DNA from: Paracentrotus lividus
Taxonomy: Eukaryota > Echinodermata > Echinoidea > Camarodonta > Echinidae
Length of the DNA stretch: 64,000 bases
Assembly: GCA_940671915.1 (NCBI GenBank)
Contig: CALNVZ010003426.1
Location: forward strand, 31,037,329 to 31,101,328
Direction: 5' to 3'
Within the stretch, counting starts at the first letter, position 1. Every line of letters begins with the position of its first letter. Positions 38,900-50,752 of this stretch are shown here, one piece after another. The notes under the pieces are model-generated. The model saw only the letters and a program-made list of their open reading frames with translations, was not told the origin of the DNA and did no database searches. A program made the position numbers and the translations under genes.

Positions 38900-41640
38900 T
38901 TTGATTTCGTGTAAATTTCCAGAGAGAAGAACGTTAGTTATTGCTTTAAAAAAGTATGTGTTCATAAAATGAACATTTTTTATTCATTTGTGAATAAATG
39001 AGCCTTCAGGTATAGGACATTTTCTTATTCGGACTAACGAGATTTAGTTTAATGAACTTTCGGAACGGCAAGCAGCTTCATCCTCAGCTTACAGCAATGA
39101 TAAAGTTTATTTCAAGATGAATATATGCAACAACTCACCTTATAAATCTTTTTCATCCGCATTATTACCTCAGTATCACAACTTACAGCAATATCGTCGA
39201 AAAAGGGGTGTCTCTGCTCTGGAAGAATCACAGTTTTGGTTTTTAAGTTTTATGTAGTTGTTTAGATTAAAACAAATACACATTTTGACAGTTCTTATTC
39301 TGTTACAAGAAAAGAAAATTGATGTTCTCGATTGGTACAATATGACATTTAAGCTTTCCGAGTTGATGACAAAACGTTAGTTTTGTGATTGTAGTTTCGA
39401 ATCCATTTAGAAAAGACAAAAAGAGCAAGTTGCAATGCCACTGGTTCAGATGTGTCCAGGCCTTTGATGCCTAAGATGTTGCAAAAACCATAGGACAAAA
39501 GGAAATACTTGTCAAATTGATTTCGATATTTCTTATTACTGCAGCTGATATTATCTCTTCATCAACAGGCAAAACATATCGTTTAATGGTCATAACTAAG
39601 ACCCTGTAAGAAACAATTTGGCATACAATGTGAAGATGCATGAGTTAATTAAGAAAACAATCATAACCACGTTTTATATCTTGGCATCACCTCAGACCTT
39701 TATTAACGAGTTATTGAGTAATTGAGTGTTACTTACAACCCGGTAACAACACATAGCAGCAGAATGTGAGCCCAGAAAGCCTTTAAATCCAACCCTAAGC
39801 TAAGACATTTATTTCTCATCTTTATATCCAACTTTTCCCAAATATAAAAAAAAAAAATCCAAAATGTGAAATGAAATAGAGATTGCGGATGGAACAAAAT
39901 CTAACAAGTTTTCGGTAGTTTTTATGAATGAAGGTTATTGCACAATGTTACATATTTATAAGATAATGTTATGAAAACAAATGTTAAAATTTCAAATTTA
40001 CCGTTTTGGGTAACCAATTGCTGGTTGGTGGCTCGAGCTTTAATTGAGTCCTTTCGAAATGTATAAAGTGGGAACCTCCATATCGCAAAGACAATCCTTT
40101 TTAGCTGGAGTTCGTTAGAAAATCGAATGATCCTTTACTGACTAATAATTATAAACCGATTTCTCTCATTACGTAGTTTCGAGTTAAGGAATTATGAAAT
40201 TTTAATAAGAATTCTTTCTTCAAGAATTAAGGAAGACTTGTCCGAAAAAGAATCAATTATCCTTCATATAATGGTGAGATATCACGGCAGCTATTTGACT
40301 TATCGGTGACATGATTTTTCTCACTAATACATGAATACTAACGAGAGATTTAGAAAAGGTTTTGACTAAAAAGTTCGACATTTTATTGCCCGAAACGTGA
40401 ATTCCTTTTACCCTATTAAAGGATGTTACGAAAACATAGTGATATATTCAGATGTGCAGGCACATATTTTTCCATGCACCTATACTCCCACACCTTTTCC
40501 ATGCACACCAATCCCAATGAATACGCATACACGCCAACTCTTAAAATCGCACATACACACACGCACGCGGTCACGCACGCACGCCCACACCTCCCATCCC
40601 TCATCTCTCGATAAATATTCCTCCTGTTCCGGGAGTATGTGCATGCATTCAAACGATATTTATCAAATATTAACCCGATACAGCTATATGTTGTCAATAT
40701 AGCTGTATGATAATCCATTTATATTGCCAAATTTTTTTTTACATGTGTACTTCTCTGCGATTTACAATGAAAATAAACTATGACACCCGTCTTATCCGTG
40801 CTCTCATTTGAGCCCTCAAATATTCATTCTTCAGATACTAGTGGCAAATGAATGCAGATGAGAACTATGATGGATAAAAATGTTACCCTTTTGAATTGTA
40901 ATCCGATTGTAATAGAAAGTGAATTTGTAATTTAAACTGGAAAGCATTATTATCCTTTTATTTATCTATATATTCCGCATTTTTCGAATAGAATAAGAAT
41001 TATAAGTATAAGTAGAGGAAAATGTACAAAACTTTATCCTAAATAATATAAAACGAAATTGCTCTCTGTTTGTGTCGGATTTGAGTGACCAATAGCCTTT
41101 CTTCGGGGGTATCGTTTAAATTTATAAATTCTAAACGAACTTCTTAATCAAACTCTTCGAATTTGATTGCGAAGATTTTCAAATTGACCGGGAAACCAAT
41201 ATATCACACGGTGCATAGAACAACAATTGAGTCAATGACTACGTCTTCGAGGTATGACTAAAGTTGGATCCCTTTGTAATCTGTAATCCCGGGGCACACC
41301 AAACTTCGCAAAGAACATGATGCTTATTGTTAATTCCTCTGTAATTAGTATGTTTATATAATGTTACAAACATGATTATATTGCTTAAAACAATAAAAAC
41401 ATATTCCATCGTTGGCAGATATCCATAACATTAAGCCATAAAGCAGATTTCCTTTTGCATAATAAACCTTTTTCTCTTGGTCAATTATTGCAATTTACTT
41501 GGTGTGATATCGTGCCAAATAGCCTTTTAAGGGTAGTGTTCTGCAATATCAGTGATTGTACCCCCCCCCCCAAAAAAAAAGTTATATGTTGGAATCTTTT
41601 TCAAAAAGAAGCGACTCCACCTCCGTCTTTTCCATAATCA
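38900..41640. other. AT-rich stretch without a supported gene
   Basis: It contains a CA/CG-rich simple stretch (about 40550-40590) whose overlapping ORFs on both strands are low-complexity artefacts. A poly-C/poly-A junction lies at about 41561-41580. No exons or RNA genes recognised. Confidence 0.45.
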
Positions 41641-41655
41641 ATAATAAACATTCCA

Positions 41656-41700
41656 GTGGCCGCGGAGCCGAGGCGACTGGGTAGGGAGGGGGGCTGCAGC
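41656..41700 (+). mobile_element. Truncated end of a CAGGGGCCGCGGAGC-type MITE
   Basis: CAGTGGCCGCGGAGCCGAGG resembles the terminal repeat of the complete MITE at 52656-52759. No matching opposite end was found nearby, so this is probably half of an element. Confidence 0.4.
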
Positions 41701-42179
41701 CATGAACTTATTTTTTCTGTTGACAATGGCATTATGATTTAAATTGACAATTATTATTAAAGGGGGATTGATTATTTTTCAGATTCTGCGTGTATTCTCT
41801 ATGGTGCATAACTTTTTATCCTATCTTTATTCCACATCGCAATCTTTCCTATAACTGCTGAAATTTCGCTAGATGTGTAATAGATTTTACTCAAGAAAAT
41901 GTTCTACGTGTACGTGTCATTCATATTGTAATGACAAGTTGGTATCATTCGTAAATTTTAACTGGAATGTGATATTTGAAAATCTCAATTGCCATCTTCG
42001 TGTAAATCATAAAAGACTTTTTCGCACTAAATATGTCAGTACATAGGCCTACCACCAATAATTTATTATAAAGCTCTAGTTTTTTTTAAATTCAACTAGG
42101 ACTTCGGTTTAATGAGATATATTTCTTGTTTATAAACATGTTATAAGGATAGCTTTAAAATATACAGTTCACAAGTGAA

Positions 42180-42610
42180 TTTAAAAAAAAATAATCCAGC
42201 TCGCCCTTTGAGCTCGCTTATTACGAATCATGTCCACGAGTATTTAAGAAATACTTGAGATGACTCGTTTTCATATCAATATTACATAATTAATTTAGTG
42301 AAATAATTATGTAGGCCAGAGGCCTAACATTACGGTGCTCAAAACATTAAACAACAATAAATAGATAGAATTTATAGTTTTTAAACAATTTATTAACAAG
42401 TTTCAGCTTGGGCTTCGCGCTCGCATTATTTATTTAATAAGATACAGATCATGTGCATGTGGATTCCAAAGATAAATGTCTCATTTCAGTTTTATACATT
42501 AAAAAGAATAGTTCACGCTTCTAGTGAAAATACATCCCACAAACAGCATGAACAGTCCTATATCGCGCTTTACGCTTTCATTACATTGTTCAATGAGAAA
42601 GGCCTTGGTA
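42180..42610. repeat. Diverged copies of the GC-box array unit
   Basis: Three cores of the 34.5-37.6 kb array recur here: AGCTCGCCCTTTGAGCTCGC (42199), CAGCTTGGGCTTCGCGCTCG (about 42404) followed by CATTATTTATTTAATAAGATA, and ATCGCGCTTTACGCTTTCAT (about 42562) followed by TTCAATGAGAAA. They are more eroded than the main array. Element ends were not identified. Confidence 0.6.
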
Positions 42611-42689
42611 TCTAAACACAACACAAGAAAGTTCCCCCTATTTCAGATATCAATAAATTTTTTTAACCAGGAGGAATTTTAAAAATCTA

Positions 42690-43700
42690 ATTATATGTCC
42701 AGGTAGGGAATTTAATGAGCCACAATGGCAGCAAATTTTTGAAATATCATCAAGTCATGCTTCAGTGAGCAATGGTTGAATGCAAAAATGTCATTTTTTG
42801 AAGTTCACAAGTCTAAAATGGCAACTTTGAGTCAATGATAACGGAAGATTTTCAGATTTTAAACATTTTACACGTCAGAATGTATGCAAAACGTGCGTCC
42901 CAATATACGGAAACGAAGTTTGCGTCAAATTTCACGGTTGAGTGAGCATGCAGCAAAAATTGCCAAAACTGCGATTTTTTTTTTCTTTTCTTTTCTTATT
43001 TGCCATGGTATAATCGATCAAATATGAGGGAATTCCTGTTTTGGAAGTGTATGAAACCAATATCCATTCATTCACAGTTGAATGAACCCATCAAACAACC
43101 AAAAAAAAAAGAGGCTATTTTAGAATTACTAAGAGGCATTGCAGTAACTTTATGCACTAGAAAGCATCTCAATAACATTTTGGGGGTTGTATTTATATTC
43201 TTTGGGCACGTGTCAATGATCCTATGGCATTTATTTACAAATTCATGCTTCAGTGAACACGTGAGACTGGAAAAGCCCTTTTCTCTCGTATGGACTAAAA
43301 TTCTAATTCTTACTTTGATTGAATATAACAATTCTTTTGGGGGAGTACTTTTGATTTATTTTCACAAAATTCCCGATGTTTCACGCCTCAGTGGGAACAA
43401 GATACAAGAAAATCATGCAAATGAGAAGAAAGTTTAGAATATGCCAAATTTCACTTTTGTTAAACTTTTGTTAAACCTCTGTACATAAAGTCAACGGAGG
43501 AGGAACTCAATACCTGACAAATGTAAAATTCGGCCAATTTCATTGATGATTATTGTTAATTCTACTGTGAGTTATGTCCCGAAACTTGGCACAAAGCTTC
43601 ATCTTATCTCTAACTAACAATATGATCTTTATTCAAATTACGTATTCGAAAAGTCAGTGAACCATGACGAAGCCCGAAACTTTCTTCTCATTTGCATCCC
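42690..43700. repeat. Diverged repeat tract with a 21-bp perfect inverted repeat at its end
   Basis: The phrase TTCAGTGAGCA and variants (TTGAGTGAGCATG, TTGAATGAACCC, TTCAGTGAACACG, CTCAGTGGGAAC, GTCAGTGAACC) recurs at roughly 140-170-bp intervals until about 43400, embedded in similar AT-rich sequence. A perfect 21-bp inverted repeat joins 43415-43435 and 43677-43697. The 145-codon plus-strand ORF at 43000-43437 lies across this tract and shows no resemblance to any protein family I know, so I do not call it a gene. Confidence 0.45.
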
Positions 43701-45171
43701 ATACTAAGTACTACAGTCATATTCTAAACTACTGGCAAGAGGTTTGTTTACAATTCATGGAAGCTAATTCTTTATTAAAAATACCATTTTTAACGGAATG
43801 ACCCTCAACAAAGAGAGAGGTCATAGTGCAGTCTTACATCATACACATCATAATGAAATAATAAAAACTATTATTATTATCAAACTATAGCACCGTATCA
43901 GCCGTGTTGACTTTTGTCACACTCATGACAATAGAGGTTGTCGATCGGCATAGTTTCCCTAAATGCGTGTATAGGCCTACGTGTATCGCATTCCTGTACC
44001 TCTCTACGGCGGATTTCGTAAACCATTTATACGTAATGCCTAGGGTAGACAAGGTAGGTACACAAGGAGTTTTTGCAGTACACTTCCAGCAGCTGCAGGA
44101 GTAGCAGAAATTGGCCTCCGACGGCGACGGGCAACGCAAACCATTATGGTAGCAGGGCCCCAGAAGCTCTCGATCGGTTGTGAACACCGTATTGCTTAGC
44201 TATCCGGTTTAAAAAATACCACATCCAGATACCAGATAGACCAGTGGGTGAGACTTTTCAGAGTGTTTCTCATGTCTCTCATTAACAGCTTTATCTGAAG
44301 TAGTCTGCTGGAAGTAGGCCATTGGTGAAGTGCAAGATATTCATTTCAATTTCGTTCAAGTTTCAATTTAAATTTTCGCCAGAAAATATAGCTTTACAAA
44401 ATGAATATAAAGCATTGCTAATTAGGCAAAATAATAATTTCTTTGGATCATTATCGAAAGTCAGATTTTAAAAGGAGCATGTTAATAACAACATATGGGT
44501 TAGTAACATAACCCTATATTTCATATATATAGCTTGAGGAAGCTACCAACAATCTTCTCGGAACCAGATGTCTTTGTCGTGACGTTGTTTCTGTTCCTAT
44601 TACCTGGTTCTTACACTGTAGGCCTAGTCACCAAAACGAATGGTGCTGTTGTGCAGAAGGAACCAAAATAACTCTGTTGTTGTGTCCGTCTCTGTCTTTG
44701 CCTTTTCTGGACACCAATGCCAGTTGTCCCTGTTTCTCTTTCCGATTCACTTTCTCTGGACACCGACGCTATTTCTACCCGTATTCAGAGATTTTCTTCG
44801 ACTTGGTCTACAGGCTGGGACGAACCCGCCTCTCGGGGTAACAAGTAAAATCTATGCGAACGATCATGTAGATCATTCCAAATTTTAGATTTTTTTTCAT
44901 GGCGTAGCTTTCGAGCTGCTCTCCCTTGATGCTAACAAAGAAAACGAGAGAACGGCTCGCAAGTAAAGTCACAACATTCAGATGTTGAGTATTCTTGAAT
45001 CTCTATTGTTTGGTGGATCTCACTCATACTTTTACTCTTATCATTTTTGTTTTCTATTTTTTTTTTTTTTTTTTTTTATTATTCATGTTATCAAGTCTTC
45101 GTGCAATTTTACCTAGAAATAAAATGAAATGAACTGGTATAAGTGTGTGTTTTCTTTATTCTTTTTAACAG
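43700..45171. other. Upstream region of the SLC16-like gene, no supported exon
   Basis: This stretch should contain the promoter and a 5' non-coding exon, because the first coding exon begins at a splice acceptor (45171/45172). Possible donor-like sites exist (for example GACAAG/GTAGGT near 44052), but nothing distinguishes a real 5' exon. A poly-T tract lies at 45058-45077. Confidence 0.4.
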
Positions 45172-48100
45172 GAAAATATGCTGATATCATATTAGAATGT
45201 CGACAAATGAAGATACAAAGGATATGGATAAATGGCGTTATGCTATTGTCTTGGCAAAGTTCATGGTTCACGTTCTTCATCCGGGAATCCCAAAATCACT
45301 TTCCATCCTGATTCCATCTATGGTCTATCAGCTGGATCTAGACTACACGACCGTCGGGTTCCTGATTACACTTGAAGTGGGAGTACTACATATCGCTTGT
45401 ATGTATTCTGAATTGAGAATTTATGAGAAATCCGAAAGATTATCAGAAAGATTGATTGAGGAGGGAGGAGTTAGACATCCCAAGGATAACTGTGCAGTCA
45501 AATTTGCTGACCATGCGCATCCACTCTCTCTGAGAAACACTTTAAAACCCTTAAGTACGTGAACGCATTAAAAATCTAGATCCTAAAATGAAAATTAAAA
45601 CTAAAACCCTCATATATTGATTTTTAAAAAACGGCGATTGAAGCTGAAAACAACCTATTTTTAAAAACTCCGGGAGGTTAAATGTAGACCTTTTTCAACG
45701 CTTACGTCCTGATTTTCTTTTTCTTTTCTTTTTTTTTTAATTTTGCCTTTACTAAATACTGTATCTTTGTTATAATTTGTGACACAAGGCGAAACGATTA
45801 TCAACAAAATGATAACCTTTCGTGGAGTGTATCTCTTTATTTTATTTTTTCTGTTTCATAAGACCTTGTTGCATACACTAAAGTTACCATACAGAAAAGT
45901 ACGATGTTTTTGTGATTCTTTTTCTTGTGTCAATACACCGTTTGAACGTCTCATTGTCTTAGGTCTCATTGTCTTGTCACAAAAGATTGGTTCTCGTCCG
46001 ATAGCAACGGTTGGTGGTTTCTTGGCCGGAATCTCGCTAATGATGGGATTTTTCAGCAAAACATCGACGCTCGTCGGTTGCTCTTTCTTCTTCACAGGTG
46101 AATTTGTAAAGTACCTCACCGAAATTGCACTAGTGAAATATTTTGATAAAAAATGTCTGGTGTCCGTATGTTTGTTTAAAAAAAAAAAATGGGATGTCCA
46201 CCTGCCCGTCAGTTATGGGGCAATCCCTAACATTTGCCTAAGGTGCCCCATTATTTTCGCACTTAAAAGCTTCTTCTTCAGATTGACAACCCATGTGTTC
46301 TAAGGCTCTTAACATAAATCAAGGTAAAATTGAATTAATTCACAGCCTGTCCATATTTGATTTACTGATCAGTAAACTTACCTTTTACCGATTTAATTGG
46401 ATTGCCTCTTTAGGTGTGTTTGCATCTCCGCTAAGGCAGGTGTCAAGTGAAACGCTTCATCAACACTTCCGGGAACACTTTGGATTAGCCGTTACTGTCA
46501 CACAATTAGGCAGTCAACTAGGGAGTCTGATATTGCCATACCTATCCATGATATGTCTCGATGTCTATGGGATGAGAGGTACCCTGTTGATTCTAAGTGC
46601 AATCATGTTGCATGGGGTACCCATTGGAGCCGCCATGCGTCCTCCGCGTCCGCAAAGAAAATAAAAAACACAAGACGAAAGGAGAGGTCCTGAAGAAGAA
46701 AAGAAGTTGCTGCAAAGTGTAAGAGATATTGGTGAACGTGATAGAAGTAGTGATGATATCATCAAACAAGGGAAAGAACCCGAATCAAAGGAATCATACG
46801 CGAACCTTGTGCAATCGACATGGACAATCATGTGGAAACTAATTTATGATATCTTCAGTTTTATTCAAAACGAACGCGTTTTCACTCTCCTGTTGCTTCC
46901 CTGTCAAGTTCTGTTCGATGTAAGTTATGGCGGTTTGATAGTATTTTTATTCTCTTATGGAATATCAGAGGGGCTGCCTGAAGATAAAGCTGTTTACCTT
47001 GTGATGGCGGGTTCTGTTGGTGGTTTTGTTGGTAGATGCATACTCATAGCAATATTCTACAAATATCCTCTTCTATCAACTCACCTGTTAGCATTGAACA
47101 TCGGAATTGCATCGGTCGCACTCTTTGCCTATCCTATCAGCTCATCTGTTATATATTTGATTTATGTAGCTTTTTGGGCGGCATTGGTTTCTACAATGCT
47201 TACTCAAGTTTTTATGGTACTATATCCTTCAAAGTGCAAAAGAAGAACTTCCCAAAGGCTATGTCGTATTCGTTCATGCTTAGTGGGGTGTCACTTCTTT
47301 TCTGTGGAATTTTGACAGGTAAATTATATAGCAATTAAATATCATAGTCACCATGACGACAAGTCATTGGGTCTTATGCATAAAATCGTATAGACAAAAA
47401 AATTGTAAATGATGTAATGCCTAACGATGCGTAAAAATACTGAATTCGGAGAGGACATTTTTTTTGACGGAATTGGTGTCAATTTTGGTTTAATTATCAA
47501 AACATTTCAAATCAATCGCAGTTTCTTGAGTTTTCAATAAAGCAACCACATTTCAATAATCATTTCAAATTGGTAAAACAATAGGCCCTACCTCATAATT
47601 GCTAATAATCAAATGTACAGACTCGAGATTGGAAAAAAAAACTAAGACAGAAATTTTGGCCAAAGTGCCAGATATGGTCGATTTTGAGAAATGAACATGT
47701 ATTTCAATAATTTATTTTACTCTGATTTGTAGGTTGCTCTAAGAGTGCACAATAGCTTACCATCGTAAATTTCAGATTGCAGTGCCCATATTTCTTTTTA
47801 AAATGCACAAAAGGCCCTATTTTGACGGTGATCGTAAAACCACATAAGCAAATGACGCATTAACGCCTTGAAAACATGTTTACGGTTTCGCATTACTGAA
47901 CACTAGCTATTGCGTGAAAAATATGCTTCATTTTTGTGTTTTGGTTTTGAATGTTTTTTTTTTTTTTTTTTTTTTGTTGTTTTTTGCTGGAGGGTGCTTT
48001 GCAAAGACATTTACAGTCATGCGTGATCGTATAACAATAATAGGGCCGTACTGGCATTAGTTGCGCATGAATGTGTTACCATAAAGTATTTTCTACCGAA

Positions 48101-48283
48101 ATGCATAAGAATTTTTTTCACATTTATTATGATTGTTGGAAAAAAAAGGCTTTCAATAATAACTCAGGTTTAGGGGATCCTTTTGTGAACGCTGAGACTA
48201 ACGTCAATGACTCGCCTATCAACTATTCTTACCTCGATCGGGTTATAATTTCATTGTATTAAACCAAAAAAAATCTTCTTCTT

Positions 48284-48340
<57 letters not shown>

Positions 48341-48580
48341 CCCTTTTTTTTTTTTCATATTTCTTTTTGATATAGCATGTATTATTCATATCCACTGTTA
48401 AAAACTTCTTCATTTGACCATGTCCTTTTGTTCCCCTTTCATGCAGGTTTCATTTACGATCTGTTTGGATCCTACCGGGTTATATTTTGTGTCTTTGGGA
48501 TAGTACTTGCTCTCATTTGTGCGGCCATCTCAATTTTCATCTACTTTGAATCTCGACCATGCCGACAGGAAAAGTCATAG
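45172..48580 (+). pseudogene. SLC16-like monocarboxylate transporter (MFS), four coding exons, disrupted in exon 3
   Basis: Exons: 45172-45398 (ATG at 45197), 45963-46097, 46414-47318, 48447-48580. All introns are GT-AG and phase 1, so the model is coherent and predicts about 458 residues, usual for the family. Segments match SLC16: WRYAIVLAKFMVHVL (TM1; the usual DGGWGW motif is lost), KIGSRPIATVGGFLAG (loop and TM3), FASPLRQVSSETLHQHF, a long charged central loop, then SYGGLIVFLFSYGIS and VGGFVGRC in the second half, and FIYDLFGSYRVIF near the C-terminus. The central loop contains an in-frame TAA (46662-46664) after PPRPQRK, with the reading frame continuing as KTQDERRGPEEEKK. Near 47171-47180 one base appears to be missing: exon 3 is 905 nt where 906 would keep phase, and the frame changes from VAFWAAL to a LGGIGFYN-like reading. 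Substrate cannot be predicted. Pseudogene or assembly error. Confidence 0.75.
48286..48355. repeat. Long poly-T tract in the last intron of the SLC16-like gene
   Basis: About 70 nearly uninterrupted T residues (one CCC break) lie about 90 bp before the exon 4 acceptor. Another poly-T run is at 47956-47975. Confidence 0.95.
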
Positions 48581-48626
48581 ATACAGAGTTTTTTCGGAAT
48601 CAAAACAGTAGAAATGGCTTGAATAT

Positions 48627-48632
48627 AATAAA
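48627..48632 (+). terminator. AATAAA polyadenylation signal of the SLC16-like gene
   Basis: A canonical AATAAA lies 47 bp after the TAG stop at 48578-48580, in a normal position for a short 3'UTR. Confidence 0.6.
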
Positions 48633-48846
48633 TATTACTGTATTAAAAAAAATCATTTCCATCCGAAGATCTGCATCAATTGGAATGTAATTGACTGTAA
48701 CGTCATGTTCGTAGATGTATTCATACGTGTTTATAGGGAGAGACCCGGCCGCCCCCCCCCCTCAGGCGGTCAACCAATACACGTATGCTTGTTCCGGATT
48801 CTTAGGGATACCCCCTATTTGTCTAATTATCACCTTTTCATAGTTT

Positions 48847-48910
48847 TTTTTTTATATATATATATATATACATGTATATATATATATATATATGTATATT
48901 TATATATATA
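48847..48910. repeat. (TA)n dinucleotide repeat
   Basis: TA repeats with a few ACATG/TATG interruptions. The stretch 48640-49220 around it otherwise shows nothing. Confidence 0.95.
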
Positions 48911-49224
48911 ATCACCCCTTTTTCATTAGTTTTCTTAAAATAATCGAAAACTAGTCCTAATTAAAAGTTGGTCTGGGGGGAAATGCGGAAAAAAACAACA
49001 TTAATTTGCGGGGTTGTTCCCCCTACCTGAGCCCCTTAAATATAGGCCTAACAAGGATTCATGTGTGGTTGGCCGCCAAAAGGAATACCATATCTACATA
49101 TATTTACCATATTTCCAAATCAATAATTGACTTTATCACATTCTTATCAGTACTGTGGGGAATACCAGTTACTATGTAGGTCTATAGACCCACTTTCTCT
49201 CATAACAGATTAAACTGGAAACAC

Positions 49225-49645
49225 TGGTATGATGGTAAAGGCTAAAATGTTTCTCGTGATTCTCATTATATATCTGGAAATTTTCAACGATGAATACCTG
49301 AGCTAAGATAGAAAAAATTCTCTCAAAATATGGTCTCCCACCTCGGGGGCAATTGTAACAACATTGTTCATTAAATACCTTTGACCCATACCAAGCCCCG
49401 GGACGCTGCAGCGCGCTGCCATAGCCCGTAGCCCGTAAACTGCCGCAGTAACCGCATGTCATGCATATAGCAAGTGGAAAATATATATAATGTAACTTGA
49501 GTCAAGCATTGTCGTGTTTTATTATAATCAGCTCAATTGAGGAATCAGCTCAACTCAGTGTCGAGCTAAGACATGCAAATTTCGTTTTACTTAGTTTAAA
49601 GCAAGTATTTAGCTATAATAAAGTTGATAAGTCTGGTCCTGAGTC
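49225..49645 (+). mobile_element. Partial copy of the GGGGCAATTGTAACAC element (relative of 55589-56466)
   Basis: Aligned by eye, this matches about 55885-56425: the shared blocks are TTTCAACGATGAATACCT, GAAAAAATTCTCTC, CCACCTCGGGGGCAATTGTAAC, AGCCCCGGGACG, CAAGTGGAAAATATA and AGCAAGTATTTAGCTATAAT, in the same order and orientation. The two terminal repeats are missing, so it is truncated on both sides. Confidence 0.7.
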
Positions 49646-49649
49646 CCCA

Positions 49650-50680
49650 GGAAGTCGCGAGAAGACGTAATAAATGTCAAAAATTTTCAATCTTTTAGTA
49701 GACTTCTTTGAGAGGTGAGCAAGTCTGTTTGATGTCTCTGCGGGGTTGCCGCGACGTCCCCTAAGTATCCACGACGTCGCAGAGACGTTGTCGGAACTTT
49801 CTAACAACAACTTTTAAGACTTATGTTCGATTTTTCCGCGACGCCCTGACGACTCAGGAGACGTAAAGATGAAGTCTCCAAGATTCAAGAGATTCATTAT
49901 GGTGAGCTCATCTGTTGTCAGTTAGATATGTGCTTTGGCAAATGAGATTGCATTTCATTGAAACTTGGTGTGAAAAGAAAAAAACGAAACCATAAACTTA
50001 CAAAGAGTTGGTTTCGTACCCTACAAACCATAATCTTGGAAAAAGTGGGTTTTGTACATTTCTCCTTCAAAGGACCCTAACTCTGTGACACATGACAATT
50101 TGGACGTAACAATATCTCATGTTAAAGCTAATGAGTTAGGCAATATTTCCGAAAGCAAATCACAAGAATAAACCACGTACTTTTGAAATGGTTGACCTTT
50201 GAACTTCTGTTATACCTTTTTTAGGAACACACTATATATAATGTTATATACATGTATATCAACAAGGACTTGATCCAGGTAAATAGGCAAAGCGGGACTG
50301 GCTGATCAAGTATATCGGGTTATAAATGTATATGAACATAAACCTAACCATTACTTTTTAATACGCGAATATTACGACTAATGCTGTTTAGATTTAAACA
50401 GAATTATAACTTTGGCGATATTTTTCATACATAACGAAGATCTGTGCTTGAATAAAAGTTTGAAATTACAGAATATTGAAGTGTGGCTATTATATTTTGT
50501 CATTTCAGGATAGTTGTTTTGCTCCTTCACCAAGGTGGTGCATTATTAGGAAATTTTCGAATATAATTATAGAGTCGATGTGCAGCCTCAACGAGAATCA
50601 GAGGAAAGCATGGATGCTGATGATAATGGTGATTATGCTCGAGAAAAAATATGAAGATGAGGGTGATCGTAATGATATTT
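49650..50680. other. Stretch without a gene
   Basis: AT-rich sequence. A few short direct and inverted motifs around 49630-49870 (GACGTC, AGTCTC words) do not form a recognisable element. Confidence 0.4.
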
Positions 50681-50752
50681 AAATGCTGGTGGTTGCGATA
50701 ATGACGATGATGATGATAATGAGGATGATGGGGATAATAATGTCATTCATGC

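Noticed and set aside
40416-40718. Overlapping ORFs of about 100 codons on both strands
   Set aside because: Low-complexity CA/CG-rich DNA with no protein-like features.
43000-43437. 145-codon plus-strand ORF
   Set aside because: It lies in a diverged repeat tract, has no recognisable domain and overlaps an open frame on the other strand.
43885-44187. Minus-strand ORF with seven cysteines in about 30 residues
   Set aside because: No signal peptide, no convincing splice sites and no known cysteine pattern. Codons on both strands stay open by chance.
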